From Siphonodentalium dalli (taxonomy: Eukaryota; Mollusca; Scaphopoda; Gadilida; Siphonodentaliidae): 64,000 bases of DNA. Where the stretch lies: NCBI GenBank assembly GCA_032622095.1, contig CP136061.1, positions 232,436,944-232,500,943 of the forward strand, read 5' to 3'. The position numbers and the translations under genes were made by a program. Positions 44,560 through 55,380 of this stretch are shown here, piece after piece; positions within the stretch are counted from its first letter, which is position 1; each line of letters opens with the position of its first letter. Below the pieces are notes generated by a model. That model made no database searches. It was given only the letters and a program-made list of their open reading frames with translations, and was not told the origin of the DNA.

Positions 44560-45060
44560 TTGGGGGGTGGGTACGTGTAAACAAAAATTGGGAGTAATTT
44601 TTTTTTTTTGCAGGTTTGGGGGTGGTGGGTCCCCGAAAATGCCAGATGCAAAAAAAAAACCGGCATACCTTCCAGGGGGGGGGGGGGCGCACAAAAGTTT
44701 TATCATACAGGGCCGGGGTGGGTGGGTCCGAAGAGGCCCGAAAAAATGAGTTTGTGCAAATTTTTTTCTATTCACATTTTTGCCCTTGTTTTAAGTTGTT
44801 TTCAAATATATTCATTAATAATTGTGTTCTAAGGCAGGTTATGACCTTTACAGACACTTAGGAACAGGGTATGTATAAGATATAAGTAATACAGGGGAGA
44901 TCTTCCAAAAACATACCTATACCGGGCGGGGTGGGTGCATCTCATGCAGAGGCCTGAAAAAAATTGTTTGTGCAAATTGTTTTCAACCCACATTATGGAC
45001 ATTGTTTTAAGTTGTTTTCACTAATAAATGTGTTCTAACATAGATTATGACCTTAACCAA
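44560..45060. repeat. G-run repeat, two related blocks
   Basis: 44560-44780 carries 'TTTGGGGGTGGTGGGTCC', a G run and 'GGGCCGGGGTGGGTGGGT', followed by 'TTGTGCAAATTTTTTTC' and 'TTTAAGTTGTTTTCA'. A weaker second block at 44920-45030 repeats 'GGCGGGGTGGGTG', 'TTGTGCAAATTGTTTTC' and 'TTTAAGTTGTTTTCA'. Confidence 0.55.
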
Positions 45061-45684
45061 CACTTAAGAACATATGTAGGTATAAGATAAAGCTCTCTCT
45101 GGTGCCAATAAAAGTGATGACTGAATAGGAGTGCTGGTTTGCATTTCACCTCAAATTAATATTGAATAGTGCCTGATAGTGCTGGCATTTTCACTCTGGC
45201 ATGTCTAATGACCAAATAATACTAGTGCTTCAGAGTGCTGGCTAACAAAATACGTCAAAATACCTCAAATGCCAGCCTGTTTATTTGGCTCCAAAGAGTG
45301 ATACTTAATACTTATATAATATATAGCTGTCATTGCAGGTATGGCTATAAGGTGTTCTGATATGATGGTTGGTGGCACCTTTTTGGGAACAACAGTGAAG
45401 AAGTCATTAATTAGTAACTTGACTATTTATGTAAAAATTAAACACAATGTTGGCTTATTGGCACTATAAATATTACCTCACAATATCTGTGCATACTGTA
45501 GAATAAAACACTTTTTATTTCAAAATGTATTTTTCAATGTCGAAAACAACATCATAACCGTTGATAGTTTTTCAATTGTTTGAACACTTGGAATCTGCCA
45601 GAAACGGACAAATATAAAACTTACCTTTGATTCTGTTTGATTTGGTCTTGAATAGATTTAAAATGATTTTTTTCTTATTTTAGG
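45061..45684. other. no gene recognised
   Basis: No structure beyond AT-rich sequence. Confidence 0.35.
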
Positions 45685-45900
45685 GGGTGGGTCCAAAAAA
45701 ATTATGCGGGAAAAAACTATTTGTTTTGCACAAAAAGGGTGGGTGGGTAGAAAAAGGGCTGTAAATTTGTTTTTGGGCCCTGTATGTGTAACTTTTTTCA
45801 TGCCCCCCCCCCCCTGTTCCTTCCTGCAAATTTTTACTACCCCCCCCCCCCCTGAATATAATGATTATTATTATGAGCTAATAAACAAATTCAAATTCAA
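45685..45900. repeat. G/C-run repeat block
   Basis: 'GGGGGTGGGTCCAAAAA', 'GGGTGGGTGGGT', then C runs and 'TTCCTGCAAATTTTTACTAC', ending in the sequence shared with 5540 and 40150. It is inverted relative to 40150-40260. Confidence 0.6.
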
Positions 45901-45901
45901 T

Positions 45902-46132
45902 TCATGTATTACGTCGGGTACGAAGCCAATGGAAGGGGCGTTGCGGGAAGGCGAAGTTGTCTTTGTTTTTATAGTCACTGTATAAGTCAGTAGATGTTGT
46001 ATTATAGAGGCAGGGATACGTTGCCCACGCCTCTATCAACATCTCCTTCTCCTCGTCGGTCCAAACGCTACCGCTTTGACTTTGACTTTCATTTTCTTCG
46101 ATTTCAAGGACATTATTTACATTTGACGCCAT
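45902..46132 (-). CDS. MADF/SANT-like domain N-terminus (first exon or fragment)
   Basis: The start has a strong context (AAAATGG). The 76-codon frame has an acidic Ser/Gln-rich N-terminus, then SVWTDEEKEMLIEAWATYPC with LYNTTSTDLYSDYKNKD. This matches the beginning of a MADF (Myb/SANT-like, PF10545) DNA-binding domain: Trp, acidic pair, LI..W, P.LY, then D-Y-K. The second half of the domain is absent; the frame ends in an unrelated tail within 20 codons. It is either a first exon whose partner lies beyond my recognition, or a fragment of a PIF/Harbinger-type transposon accessory gene. No donor site is convincing. Confidence 0.45.
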   Translation of the reverse strand: MASNVNNVLEIEENESQSQSGSVWTDEEKEMLIEAWATYPCLYNTTSTDLYSDYKNKDNFAFPQRPFHWLRTRRNT

Positions 46133-46388
46133 TTTAACTTTTGTTGTGGGAAATCATGTGATCGCCACGTGATCATATTAATAGTTAAATCTGATTGGCT
46201 ACTTCCCATATATCGCAGGACTCGATCGCAGAAAATCAAAACTGTTTGATACCTTGCGGGACCGATCGTGGGACAAAATGTCGTACGATTTTTCACCGCA
46301 CACGCTGGGATTTGACCCGTAACCGGTGCCCGATATTTGTCCTACGATATATATCGCATCGTGTGCGGCGGCCTTTACTGGTATATAT
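46133..46388. promoter_or_regulatory. possible promoter region of the MADF-like exon
   Basis: Sits immediately upstream of the minus-strand ATG. Contains 'GATCGCCACGTGATC', a palindromic E-box (CACGTG), at about 46160, and an inverted pair CCGCACACG/CGTGTGCGG (about 46292 and 46360). Function not shown. Confidence 0.2.
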
Positions 46389-46389
46389 T

Positions 46390-46567
46390 TAGAAGGAGGT
46401 TACGAAGTTTGGTCTGATCCATGTGTTCGTACTCGGTGTTCAGTTTACGCAGGGAAAGTAAACAAAGGGAAGGTTCAGCTCTTCATGACGTTATGAAATC
46501 CGAATGGAGCCCGGCCGCCATGTTTCTGGTGGGATCTATGTTCCCTGGTTTTCGTAACCTCCTTCTA
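46390..46567. mobile_element. 174-bp MITE with GAAGGAGGTTACGAA ends
   Basis: Perfect 15-bp inverted termini GAAGGAGGTTACGAA (46392-46406) and TTCGTAACCTCCTTC (46551-46565), with TA outside each end. TA duplication fits Tc1/mariner. The interior includes 'AATGGAGCCCGGCCGCCATG'. The plus frame through here (46421-46822) is not supported. Confidence 0.6.
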
Positions 46568-46667
46568 CGCATTAGACAACTTCGCCTGCCCGGTCGAACC
46601 TCAGCCTCCTCTCCCGGTTACGCCGTGGAGTTGCACGGAACAGTGAGCCATGCAGGTACGAGACCAA

Positions 46668-46735
46668 TCGGAACTCACTACGCATTCGGCACAGGCTCGT
46701 CGAAATCCAGGGCCTGGAACCTACGTCATAAAACA
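46668..46735. repeat. left member of an inverted pair with 51021-51090
   Basis: 'AATCGGAACTCACT', 'GTCGAAATCCAGGGCCTGGA' and 'ACCTACGTCA' recur in reverse complement at 51021-51090 (GTGACGTAGGTTCCAGGCCC..). Identity is about 80%. The pair spans 4.4 kb. Confidence 0.6.
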
Positions 46736-48220
46736 AAGTTTTTCACCGAAAAATGGCGGCTGCTCGGTGCGACTCGAAGTGAGTATTTATCGTTTTTGCA
46801 AACTATGTTCATAAACCACTAAAAAAATCATTGCTTATGAGCTGTAAAACATTGTTTGCTAGCTCACAGTCATCTATATCGAGATATATATGTAACGGTT
46901 GTAAAGATTATCGCGTTCAGGTGGTTTCCGTCACCAATTTTCGAGGCATGTTTCAGAGTTTTGAAATGGTAACGCCTACATTGACTTTTAAAACTGGAAT
47001 TGTGACATAAATGGTAACGCCTACATATATAGTCAACATTATTCCAAAATCGGCAATTTGGCTGAATTCTTTCTTTCACTTGCCGAATATCACAATTAGT
47101 TTTAGGACTAGTGAGTAGTGTATGCCTTCACAGTTAATGGAACTTATGGAAGCGCAAGAGTATAATTCTTCCCTCGCTATAAGATCCCCGAATATTGCTG
47201 AGGCGAATCGGTATACATCGGCTCAAAAGTAGACTACTTCACTTGTGGCAGGCTAATTAATACGTTTTTCATACTATCACAAGACATAAATGAATACAAT
47301 AATAAGTAATTATATGACCTTTATATATCAATATTATTATAGGGAATAAGAAAAAGGGTCATTCTGGTTGATGCATCATATACATGTATAATTATAGGCT
47401 AAAATAAACCAAACTTTGATAAATGAATAAATCGCAATATCGCCACTGCTTGAGTTGAACCAGGAAGAAGCTTTAAGTTGTATTATGAAATTTTTGTTTC
47501 AAATTCAAATGTGTCTGAAATTAATAAAAGAAAAAACTTTTAAAGTGATGTGAAACACTCCGGTAAGGTGATCGAATAGAAGTGGAGAATAATCTTGTTC
47601 AAAGTAGTTATTTTTACAAATGTTATATCTAAATTGACAACACACACCGTCATTCTTATATACATGTACTAATTAAATGCAGTGACTGCCGATGGCGAAA
47701 TCGTTTATTTCGACACGACTCAGTCTCATATCGCTGACATTTGTCAATATATGCACATAACATGTAGAATTTAAGGTAATAGAAAATAGATTGACATATT
47801 ATATATCAATACTATATATCGGATTCAGCATTCAATGATGCATGCATATATCGCAAGATGCCAGTGATGATAGCCGTCTGAAGTCGACAGAAGTCGCAAT
47901 GTAACTTATACCGATTGTATAGATGGGAAACTACATAGTACATCCCTGCCAGTCATTTTCTGAGTCCTTCGTGTATTCTCGCCATAACGGAAAAGCCCAG
48001 CACCAAAAAAACAAAACACGCGTGGTCTGGAATTCTACGGGTTCACAACAAACCCTAAAACCAGCGGGTGTCTATAACCGGGTATTAGGAAAATTTCGGA
48101 AACGAAATACTCTGAATGATAACGTCTCAGCCGACTGAGCCGCCATATTTCGTCAGCCACGAACGTCGTGACTAATATAAGCCGGCTTAGCTAGATAACC
48201 AGCCACGAAAATTGGTTGAC
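46736..48220. other. no gene recognised
   Basis: AT-rich. 'AATGGTAACGCCTACAT' occurs twice (about 46965 and 47010). No exon supported. Confidence 0.4.
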
Positions 48221-48221
48221 C

Positions 48222-48700
48222 AGCCAGGGGGGGGGGGGGGGTCTGGAAAAAAATTGCACACCAAAAATTCCGACCAGAGGGACCCACCACCCCAAAAATT
48301 ATTTTTTTCCTCCAAAATTTTGGGGACCCACCCCCTCTTTCTCATGTTTTTATCAAAATTTCAGAGTTTTTTTAGCAGTTCTTCAATAACTGTGTTAACT
48401 GTCTTACTAATTGGTAAACACAGATCAGAAAAAACGAAAAATAAACTGTTTCCTGGTGTTTTCAGTATCTAACAACAATAATAAAGCATTGTGTAGGTAC
48501 ACTATGTGTCACAAATCGCCCTAGACCCCATTATAGCCTTAATATATCGAGTGTGTTGTGTCTGACAGAACACTGACCAGTGTAAATAGTGGTAAACAGG
48601 TCAGGGGTTCCACAATTATTTGTAGATGGCCAAAGAACTCTTTTAAGTATTCTCCACCGGGGTGGGGTGGGGGAGGGGAATTGTTTTTGGTTAGGTATAC
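48222..48700. repeat. long direct repeat, copy 1 (partner 52460-52891)
   Basis: Starts with a G run, then 'GACCCACCACCCC', 'TCCAAAATTTTGGGGAC', 'ATCGCCCTAGACCCCATTAT', 'AACAGGTCAGGGGTTC' and 'CCGGGGTGGGGTGGG'. The partner has the same order and orientation with small indels and is about 90% alike. Short frames are artefacts. Confidence 0.8.
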
Positions 48701-49675
48701 ACATAGATATATGGTTATTATACCGCCCAATATTAGTCGGCGAGTATATAGTTGACGTCTCGAGCCGTCCGTCCGTACAATAATTTTGCATTATAGCTCA
48801 AGAGTCGGTTGTCATATTTTTATGCCCTATGGCATGGTGACGGACCAGAAATGGGGAACGAATATGCATAATATCACGGGTTGTGACTTTTAATGCCTAC
48901 CAGAGTTGTGGGCCCTGTTCGACTTTCATGAAATTCAGTCCGTACAAAGCTTTTGCAATATAAGTTAAGTGTCGGTTGTCGAATTTTGATGTGGTTTGGT
49001 ATGGTGATAGACCAGAATGAAGAATTGAATGTCATTTCTTAATGCATCTGAATGCATCACTTTATTTCAGTTCATCTATTTGTAAGTGATAACAGTATAC
49101 AATTATTATTTTAGTTTAGTCTTGTTGAGCAGTAAAGCTCCAAGATGAAGTTCGGAAATTCAATGAGAATAGCGTCACCTTCAGTTGGGATTGTCTGAGC
49201 AGTAAACAGTTAACGGTCATTCACCATGACCAATTCAGTTTTATTTGGATAATTGTTGCAAATTAACATTACTTCCAATCATTCAAGATGAGAAAAAACC
49301 AGAAGGAATGAATTTGATTACATGCCAGGACAAGACAGTATTTTAGACATTAGAAATTTATGAGATACCCTTTTCAATTTCATGTTATGCAACAATCATG
49401 TTAATGATATATAGTCATCATTGGGTATTCACCATGTAGTATCCAATTTGTGATACAGTTTTTATGTTTTATCACTTTTATTCAAGTAATACAACTGGGT
49501 AATATATTAATTGTGTTACTAAATATTTCTTCCGCTGATAATAAGTTTCCTGAACGCTATTACGGTGGTCCACTGTGAAGTGGTCCGGGATCCTGTGAAA
49601 TCCAGAATGTTGCTAAATCTGAGGCTAAAGAGTCACTATAGCTGCTATATAGCTATATAGAAAAAAATTACAAGC
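48701..49675. other. no gene recognised
   Basis: 'TATGGCATGGTGACGGACCAGAA' at 48827 and 'GGTATGGTGATAGACCAGAA' at 48995 form a ~165-bp imperfect duplication. Nothing else is supported. Confidence 0.35.
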
Positions 49676-49760
49676 ACGATTTTTTCCGCCTCTGGACCAC
49701 CCACCACCCGACCCTATATACGGAATTTTTTTTGTAGACCCCCCCCCCCCTTAGACGACA
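49676..49760. repeat. poly-C block of the G/C-run family
   Basis: 'TTTTTCCGCCTCTGGACCACC', 'CACCACCCGACCC' and a C run. Confidence 0.5.
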
Positions 49761-51020
49761 CAACAAGCCTTTTTTTGTAGTAATTTTTTATTCTATTCAA
49801 CTTTAAGTTGGTTGTTTTCGTTGTATATATCATTTTTGTCTGCAAAAGTATTCAATAAACGGAATATCCAGTTTATATAAAATTTTGTAATATATAATGT
49901 TAAACATAACCAAACTAAATGAATATCCAGCCACAGGAAGCATATTATGTTCACAATTCACTATATAACCTGCTATATATAGTTAATATATATGTGACCA
50001 ATTAGTTTTTGGGACTTTGAGTACCTAACCATACTTTATGATTATTGACTGATGATGGGACAGGGTGTTTGAAAATGTATTTATCCGTTACATATATCCC
50101 GATGTTTTGGTTTTGGATTGCGAATATAATTGATGCGTGACCAGATTAATTGTTTGATAACAAAGGTTCCTGGACCGAATAACACATTCAATTCATTATC
50201 AATAAACATGGGTAAACAATGAATGTTAGTAATAGAATATAATTAAAGAAATCTTTATTGCATGATAATGTTTTAACGACAACTATCAGACGAAACTGGA
50301 AATATGAACAAATTAACATGGATTCAACCAACGGAAATAGACTGGAATAACAAAGTAATACTACAATGAATATGGAATAAGAGAACGAATGACATGACAT
50401 ACACTTAATTAAACTACCGAATATACAACGAGAACATAAAAACAATGATTATGCCATGAATTTATATTCGTCTTTATATATATATAGTATTATCATGCAA
50501 ATAGTATATTGGCATCTCTATAACAGCCATTTGTGTTCATCTACCGGATTATACGGATGGTGACTCAATTGTTAGTGCAAACTGGCCAATATTATGTGAG
50601 CGTCAACGCGATGTGGGCGTTACCATTAATAGACAAATTCATAAAAATTCTTTGTGTCTTAAGAAATTTACAAACAAACCACGGAAAAGTTAATATTTTG
50701 TTATTGATTCAAATTTTAGCATTTATAATATCCCGAAACTCAATGTATACGGTTTTTAAATGAGTTTTGGGCGCGGAGAACATGAAATGTTGGCGTTAAC
50801 ACCTGCACGAAAATAGGAAATCGGACGCGATTTTGAATTGCGAACGCGAAATTCTCATTATAAGCAAGTCTTTCCGATTTTCGGTTTCTGTATTTGTTGA
50901 GATTTGCAGGTCGCATAGCTCCTTTGCTTATAATACTACATCGAAATCGATTGTATTTATTTAAAAAACGATGTCGAAGTAGCGAGTCGAACTTTGTTTA
51001 CAGTTATTTTGATGTAGGGT
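49761..51020. other. no gene recognised
   Basis: AT-rich sequence with two unsupported frames (50188-50445 minus, 50533-50763 plus). Confidence 0.35.
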
Positions 51021-51090
51021 TATCCTTCCGGTGACGTAGGTTCCAGGCCCTGAAATCGACAAATTCGGACGCAGTGAGTTCCGATTGCTC
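51021..51090. repeat. right member of the inverted pair with 46668-46735
   Basis: Reverse complement of the left member; see 46668. Confidence 0.6.
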
Positions 51091-51955
51091 GCTTTGGGAG
51101 AGGGGTAATGTTGCAAGAGCTATACTCGACCTTCACCTCAGAATTGGTAGTCACGTTATATTCAAGGATTTCGAATACAGCTCCAGCTCCTTCCAATGTT
51201 GGGACGCACGTCGGTAATCGAATGGACCCAGATGAAATCTGATAGTTTAGCGAGTAGACCTGGCAGTGGGGACCGCCATAATAACAGACGTTTAAAACAA
51301 TTTTATTGTTTCAAAATATTCACTTTATGGAACTATTTGTGCCCGAGGAAGTAGGTAATATATATTTTGGTGTATTATAGTATATATTAGCATATGTGCG
51401 TATAGGCATATCACATGGGTGGGTGGTTTAAGAAGATGATTTTTAAAATCGTGATTTCTGCTATGTTCACTTTTACTGGTATTACTGTACTAATATTAGT
51501 TACGATATAGTACATTTTACAGTTTATTTAAGTAACGAGAGTCCTAGTGGGTCATTCCACATAACAATACACAAATACACAGTAATCTTATCCCTTGGCC
51601 AAAATGCAAATTTATTCTTTTCAACGGGAACAGGAATTAAGGCGTCTCACAATAATGTATCCTGATTGTAATCATTTAATAGGTAAACATATTACTTATC
51701 AATTGAACAGTCCAATGCTAGCACATGTTATAGACTAAAACTTTTAGTTGATATCTTGCCTAATATTTGCGTAATAGTCGGACTATTTTATAGTCCATTG
51801 TGCTTATCGGAAGTTATCCCCAATAATGTTTATATATTCATACCGATCTTGCGTGCCGGTAATTAACACAAATATGTAAATTAGCACATGTTGAGCAGGC
51901 TGTGGCGTAGGTAGGTGCCTCCTGAGAGTACAGAAATAGCGACTGGTATTTCCTG
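51091..51955. other. no gene recognised
   Basis: No structure supported. Confidence 0.35.
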
Positions 51956-51957
51956 CC

Positions 51958-52215
51958 CTGTGTGGGAACTGTTACACCGGAAGTCGTTCTATCGCCGATT
52001 TGTGATGGTTCTTGACTGATTTGTGACGGTTCCTGATGATCCAAGTTATACATTTTCGCGAGTTTTTGACAGTTAAAACGCAATGTTTGAGCCATCTAGG
52101 TGATAATTCGATTAGTTTTTCCATTCCCATCATAATCTATGGTCTCAAATAACGTAAACATAATGAAAATCCTATTGTGAGAGTAATAACAACGACGAAA
52201 ACTGCGAATTGTGAT
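51958..52215. repeat. dispersed repeat, copies also at 62365-62450 and 62668-62930
   Basis: 'GGAACTGTTACACCGGAAGT', 'CGTTCTATCGCC', 'TGATTTGTGACGGTTCCTGA', 'TACATTTTCGCGAGTTTTTG' and 'ACAACGACGAAAAC' appear in the same order at 62668-62920 (~85% alike), and the first third again at 62365-62450. Family unknown; non-coding. Confidence 0.7.
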
Positions 52216-52459
52216 ATCTCGATCGGTTCTCTCCCGATCGAGTCGGTTCTCTCCCAATTTAATCGGTTCTGTCCGGGAAATACGATGACTATTATTTGGA
52301 AGGATACGTGAAAATAACCATGTAAACACAACGAAATATCAATTATGCTGAATTTACACCACTTATAAATGATCAATTTCTGTGAGTTACACTGCCTTCT
52401 TACATATAATTATGTGTCAACAGTAGTAACATAATCGTTCACTTTATTGTGACGCAAAG

Positions 52460-52891
52460 AAGGGGGGGGGGGGGTCTGAAAAATAATTGCACATATAGGG
52501 CCCAAACAGTTTTTTTCCGACCCCGAGGGACCCACCACCCCATTTGTGCAAAATAAATATGTTTTTCCTCCAAAATTTTGGGGACACACCCCCTTTCTCA
52601 TGTTTTTATCAAAATTTCAGAGTTTTTTTTTTATAAACACAGATCGGAAAAACGAAAAATAAACTATATTTCCAGGTGTTTCCTGGTGTTTTCAGTATCT
52701 AACAACACAAATCGCCCTAGACCCCATTATAGCCTTAATATATCGAGTGTGTTGTGTCTGACAGAGAACACTGGCCAGTGTAAATAGTGGTAAACAGGTC
52801 AGGGGTTCTACAATTATTTGTGCATGACCAAAGAACTCTTTAGTCTTATCCACCGGGGTGGGGTGGGGAGGGGAATTGTTTTGGTTAGGTA
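52460..52891. repeat. long direct repeat, copy 2 (partner 48222-48700)
   Basis: See 48222. This copy lacks about 30 bp found in copy 1 (the CAATAATAAAGCATTGTGTA stretch) and has a duplicated TTTCCTGGTG. No TG..CA termini, primer-binding site or retroviral-type coding lies between the copies, so they are not evident LTRs. Confidence 0.75.
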
Positions 52892-53515
52892 TCAAGCCCG
52901 TAGCCAAGGGGGGTTCCTTCCCTTCAAACGAACGGCCCTTCTGCCTGCATGTGCCCGGTGGTGGTAATTGCCGTTCGCCGTTCGGGTGAACGTGTCATGT
53001 GCAGCAGTTGACCAAACGGCAAAATTTTGCTGAGCGGGACCTCCCTTCGAACAAACGACGTATGTACGTATATAGATATAGTCATATACTACATGCAGGC
53101 TTAGTTTGAATAGAGACTGGTGCACACCAATTCAACACATATAGACCGCCAACACTTGTCGGTGTAAAGCTGCTTTCACTTACATGCTGCTGATGCATGC
53201 GGCTATCGGATTATATAGGTACAACGTTTCAAACCATACATATATTTAATACTGGGGTTGCTGTGGACGCAGTTAAGCGCAACGTTTTGAACTCGGATGC
53301 GTCTAACTGCATCAGCCGCAGGTATGCGAAAGCAGCTTAAGGCTCCGGAATTCGACCTGCATGTGGTTCATCAACATAACCAACTAAAAGTAGCTTGCCG
53401 GAATCACTGGATATAAAGACCCATATATACAGCGAAAGGGTGTCGCGTAAAGCACATAGCCGGGGCAGAGGCAGGTACACGAAAATACTACAGAGTGCCA
53501 ATTAAGCTATGTCCA
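52892..53515. other. no gene recognised
   Basis: Contains an inverted pair around 'AAGCTGCTTTCACTTACATG' (53167) and 'CGCAGGTATGCGAAAGCAGCTTAAG' (53318-53342), perhaps a ~170-bp MITE. No gene. Confidence 0.35.
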
Positions 53516-54080
53516 TCAACCTTGGTCAAAATTTTCAACTGTTCGAAATATCATGCCCGACATAACAATAGTTGGAAATGTCACACGAAACAATAGGTTA
53601 AAATCGATTTCGTAGATCGATTTTCAACAATCTATTGGTGGGGAATATTTTGTTTTAGACCATCATTTACATATTTTCCTACTTTTGGTCCAAATTTTGA
53701 CTGAAATGACCATCAATTGGAAATTTTGCAACCTTGTAGGTGGTGTCAGGTTTAAAGTTTCTAACATTTGGAAACACTGAGGCTACTCAATAGATACTAG
53801 GATTTTGTAATTTGTATGTTCAGATTTCTCAAACAGGACCGATCTATGGTCGGCCCAGTGTGTCCTGGTCCCTCCCATATGGTCAGTTAAAAACTTATAA
53901 ATAACTCAAGAAAAACAAATCGTGGGCGGTGATATTCCCTGCAGATAGACTACTATAGATGTTAGGATTTAGAAATTTTCAGGTTCAGGTCACAAACTTG
54001 TCTGATACTGGTTCGATCCATGGTCAGGCCCAGTGGATTATGTTATTCTCCCATGCACAAGACAATTGATTCATTTAGAA
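53516..54080. repeat. diverged inverted copy of the hAT-like element interior
   Basis: 'GTTGGAAATGTCACACGAAA', 'CAATTGGAAATTTTGCAACC', 'CTAGGATTTTGTAATTTGTA' and 'GACCGATCTATGGTCGGCCCAG' correspond, mostly in reverse-complement order, to 43000-43600. Old copy. Confidence 0.5.
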
Positions 54081-54880
54081 TAGCTAGGCTATATAGATAC
54101 CGTTCAGATCCAGGCCTGTGAGAGAAAACTTGGAAAAATCAAAGCTCAACTTTTTTGTTTCAGGGCGGATCTAAAGTACGCCGTTTGCATCGTATTTTTC
54201 CAACATTTTCACCGGGGTAGAAACCCCGGACCCCCCCCCCCCCATTCAATGCGATAGGGGACACCCCATCTCGTCGCTTCACAGCTCGTGTCCAATGCCC
54301 TCATAATATATGACGAACTGTCTTTCATGTGTTTGCAAATAATCCAGATTCGTGCGCATTTTAATTTCTTTCTAATTAATTTCCAGATAGTCCCTCGTAA
54401 TAAGTGGAAATGATGTTGGATCCTGTAGTAGATACTGTTTAGTTGGAACATTATGCGCTGAAATGATTGTGGTAGTATATATTATTGGCAACATGTTTAA
54501 TGAGTCTGGCATAGTTAGCTCACAACCGAAGTGTTGTTTCGGCTTTCCTCTGAGCAGAACTTAAATTTCGACAATTTTCGGTGGCCATTTTTTTTAGCCA
54601 TCTTAGAATTTTTAATCGTGCTTGACTACTCATACCCACAAAAAAACATACTGATTTAAATCAATGATGTATATTGGTGCCGAATTGGCGTTTTGTCGTG
54701 TGGGTTTTCGTGAATAACTATTTATTTGCGATTTTCATTATTATTGGCGGCCATGTTAGACGCCATCTTGAATTCTGAATTTTCCCCAAAGCGGATTTTG
54801 GATATGTTATACACTCCCGCGTCGAATGACACCAATATCGCTTCTTTACCAATTTCTTCTGGGTATAACCTCCGACAACC
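54081..54880. other. no gene recognised
   Basis: Contains a C run near 54228-54243. Short frames only. Confidence 0.35.
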
Positions 54881-54884
54881 ATAC

Positions 54885-55380
54885 TAAAAAGCCATACAGT
54901 GCATACACAACTTCCCGATATACCAATACCCCGCACACACGCCATTCGTACACTCCAGACTTGCATATACAGCTCACCCATGACAATTCAGCCACTCGCT
55001 GTATACTCACCCACCTCATTCAAGAACATACAACTACTCCTTATATACATATACACAAAACAATGGCAATACAGTAACGACAGATATACATATACATCCC
55101 ATCCATGACCACAAGGGCATGCTTATAGACTCCAACAACCATCACCGTATAGTCATTCCATATACCGCACGCCTATACGTCGTTATCCATGATAACCATA
55201 CAACTACTCCATATTTATCCATACACCCCACCCATTATCACAAAGCCAACATATGTTTACATATACACCACCCATGACAATACAGCCACCAAATTGACAC
55301 CTGTGACAATACAGCCACCCAATTGACACATGTACATCCCAACCATGACCACAGCCACTGTATACATAAAAACACACAGT
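54885..55380. repeat. degenerate ~60-70-bp tandem array, left block
   Basis: Units around 'CCATGACxATACAGCCACTC..TGTATACATATxCACCCCACC'. It resumes in the same orientation at 56762-57000 on the far side of an inserted element. Confidence 0.6.

Noticed and set aside
46421-46822. 133-codon plus-strand frame as a gene
   Set aside because: It runs from inside a TA-flanked MITE into an inverted repeat copy; no domain and no conserved frame.
48222-52891. LTR retrotransposon bounded by the direct repeats
   Set aside because: No TG..CA termini, primer-binding site, polypurine tract or gag/pol motifs between the copies.
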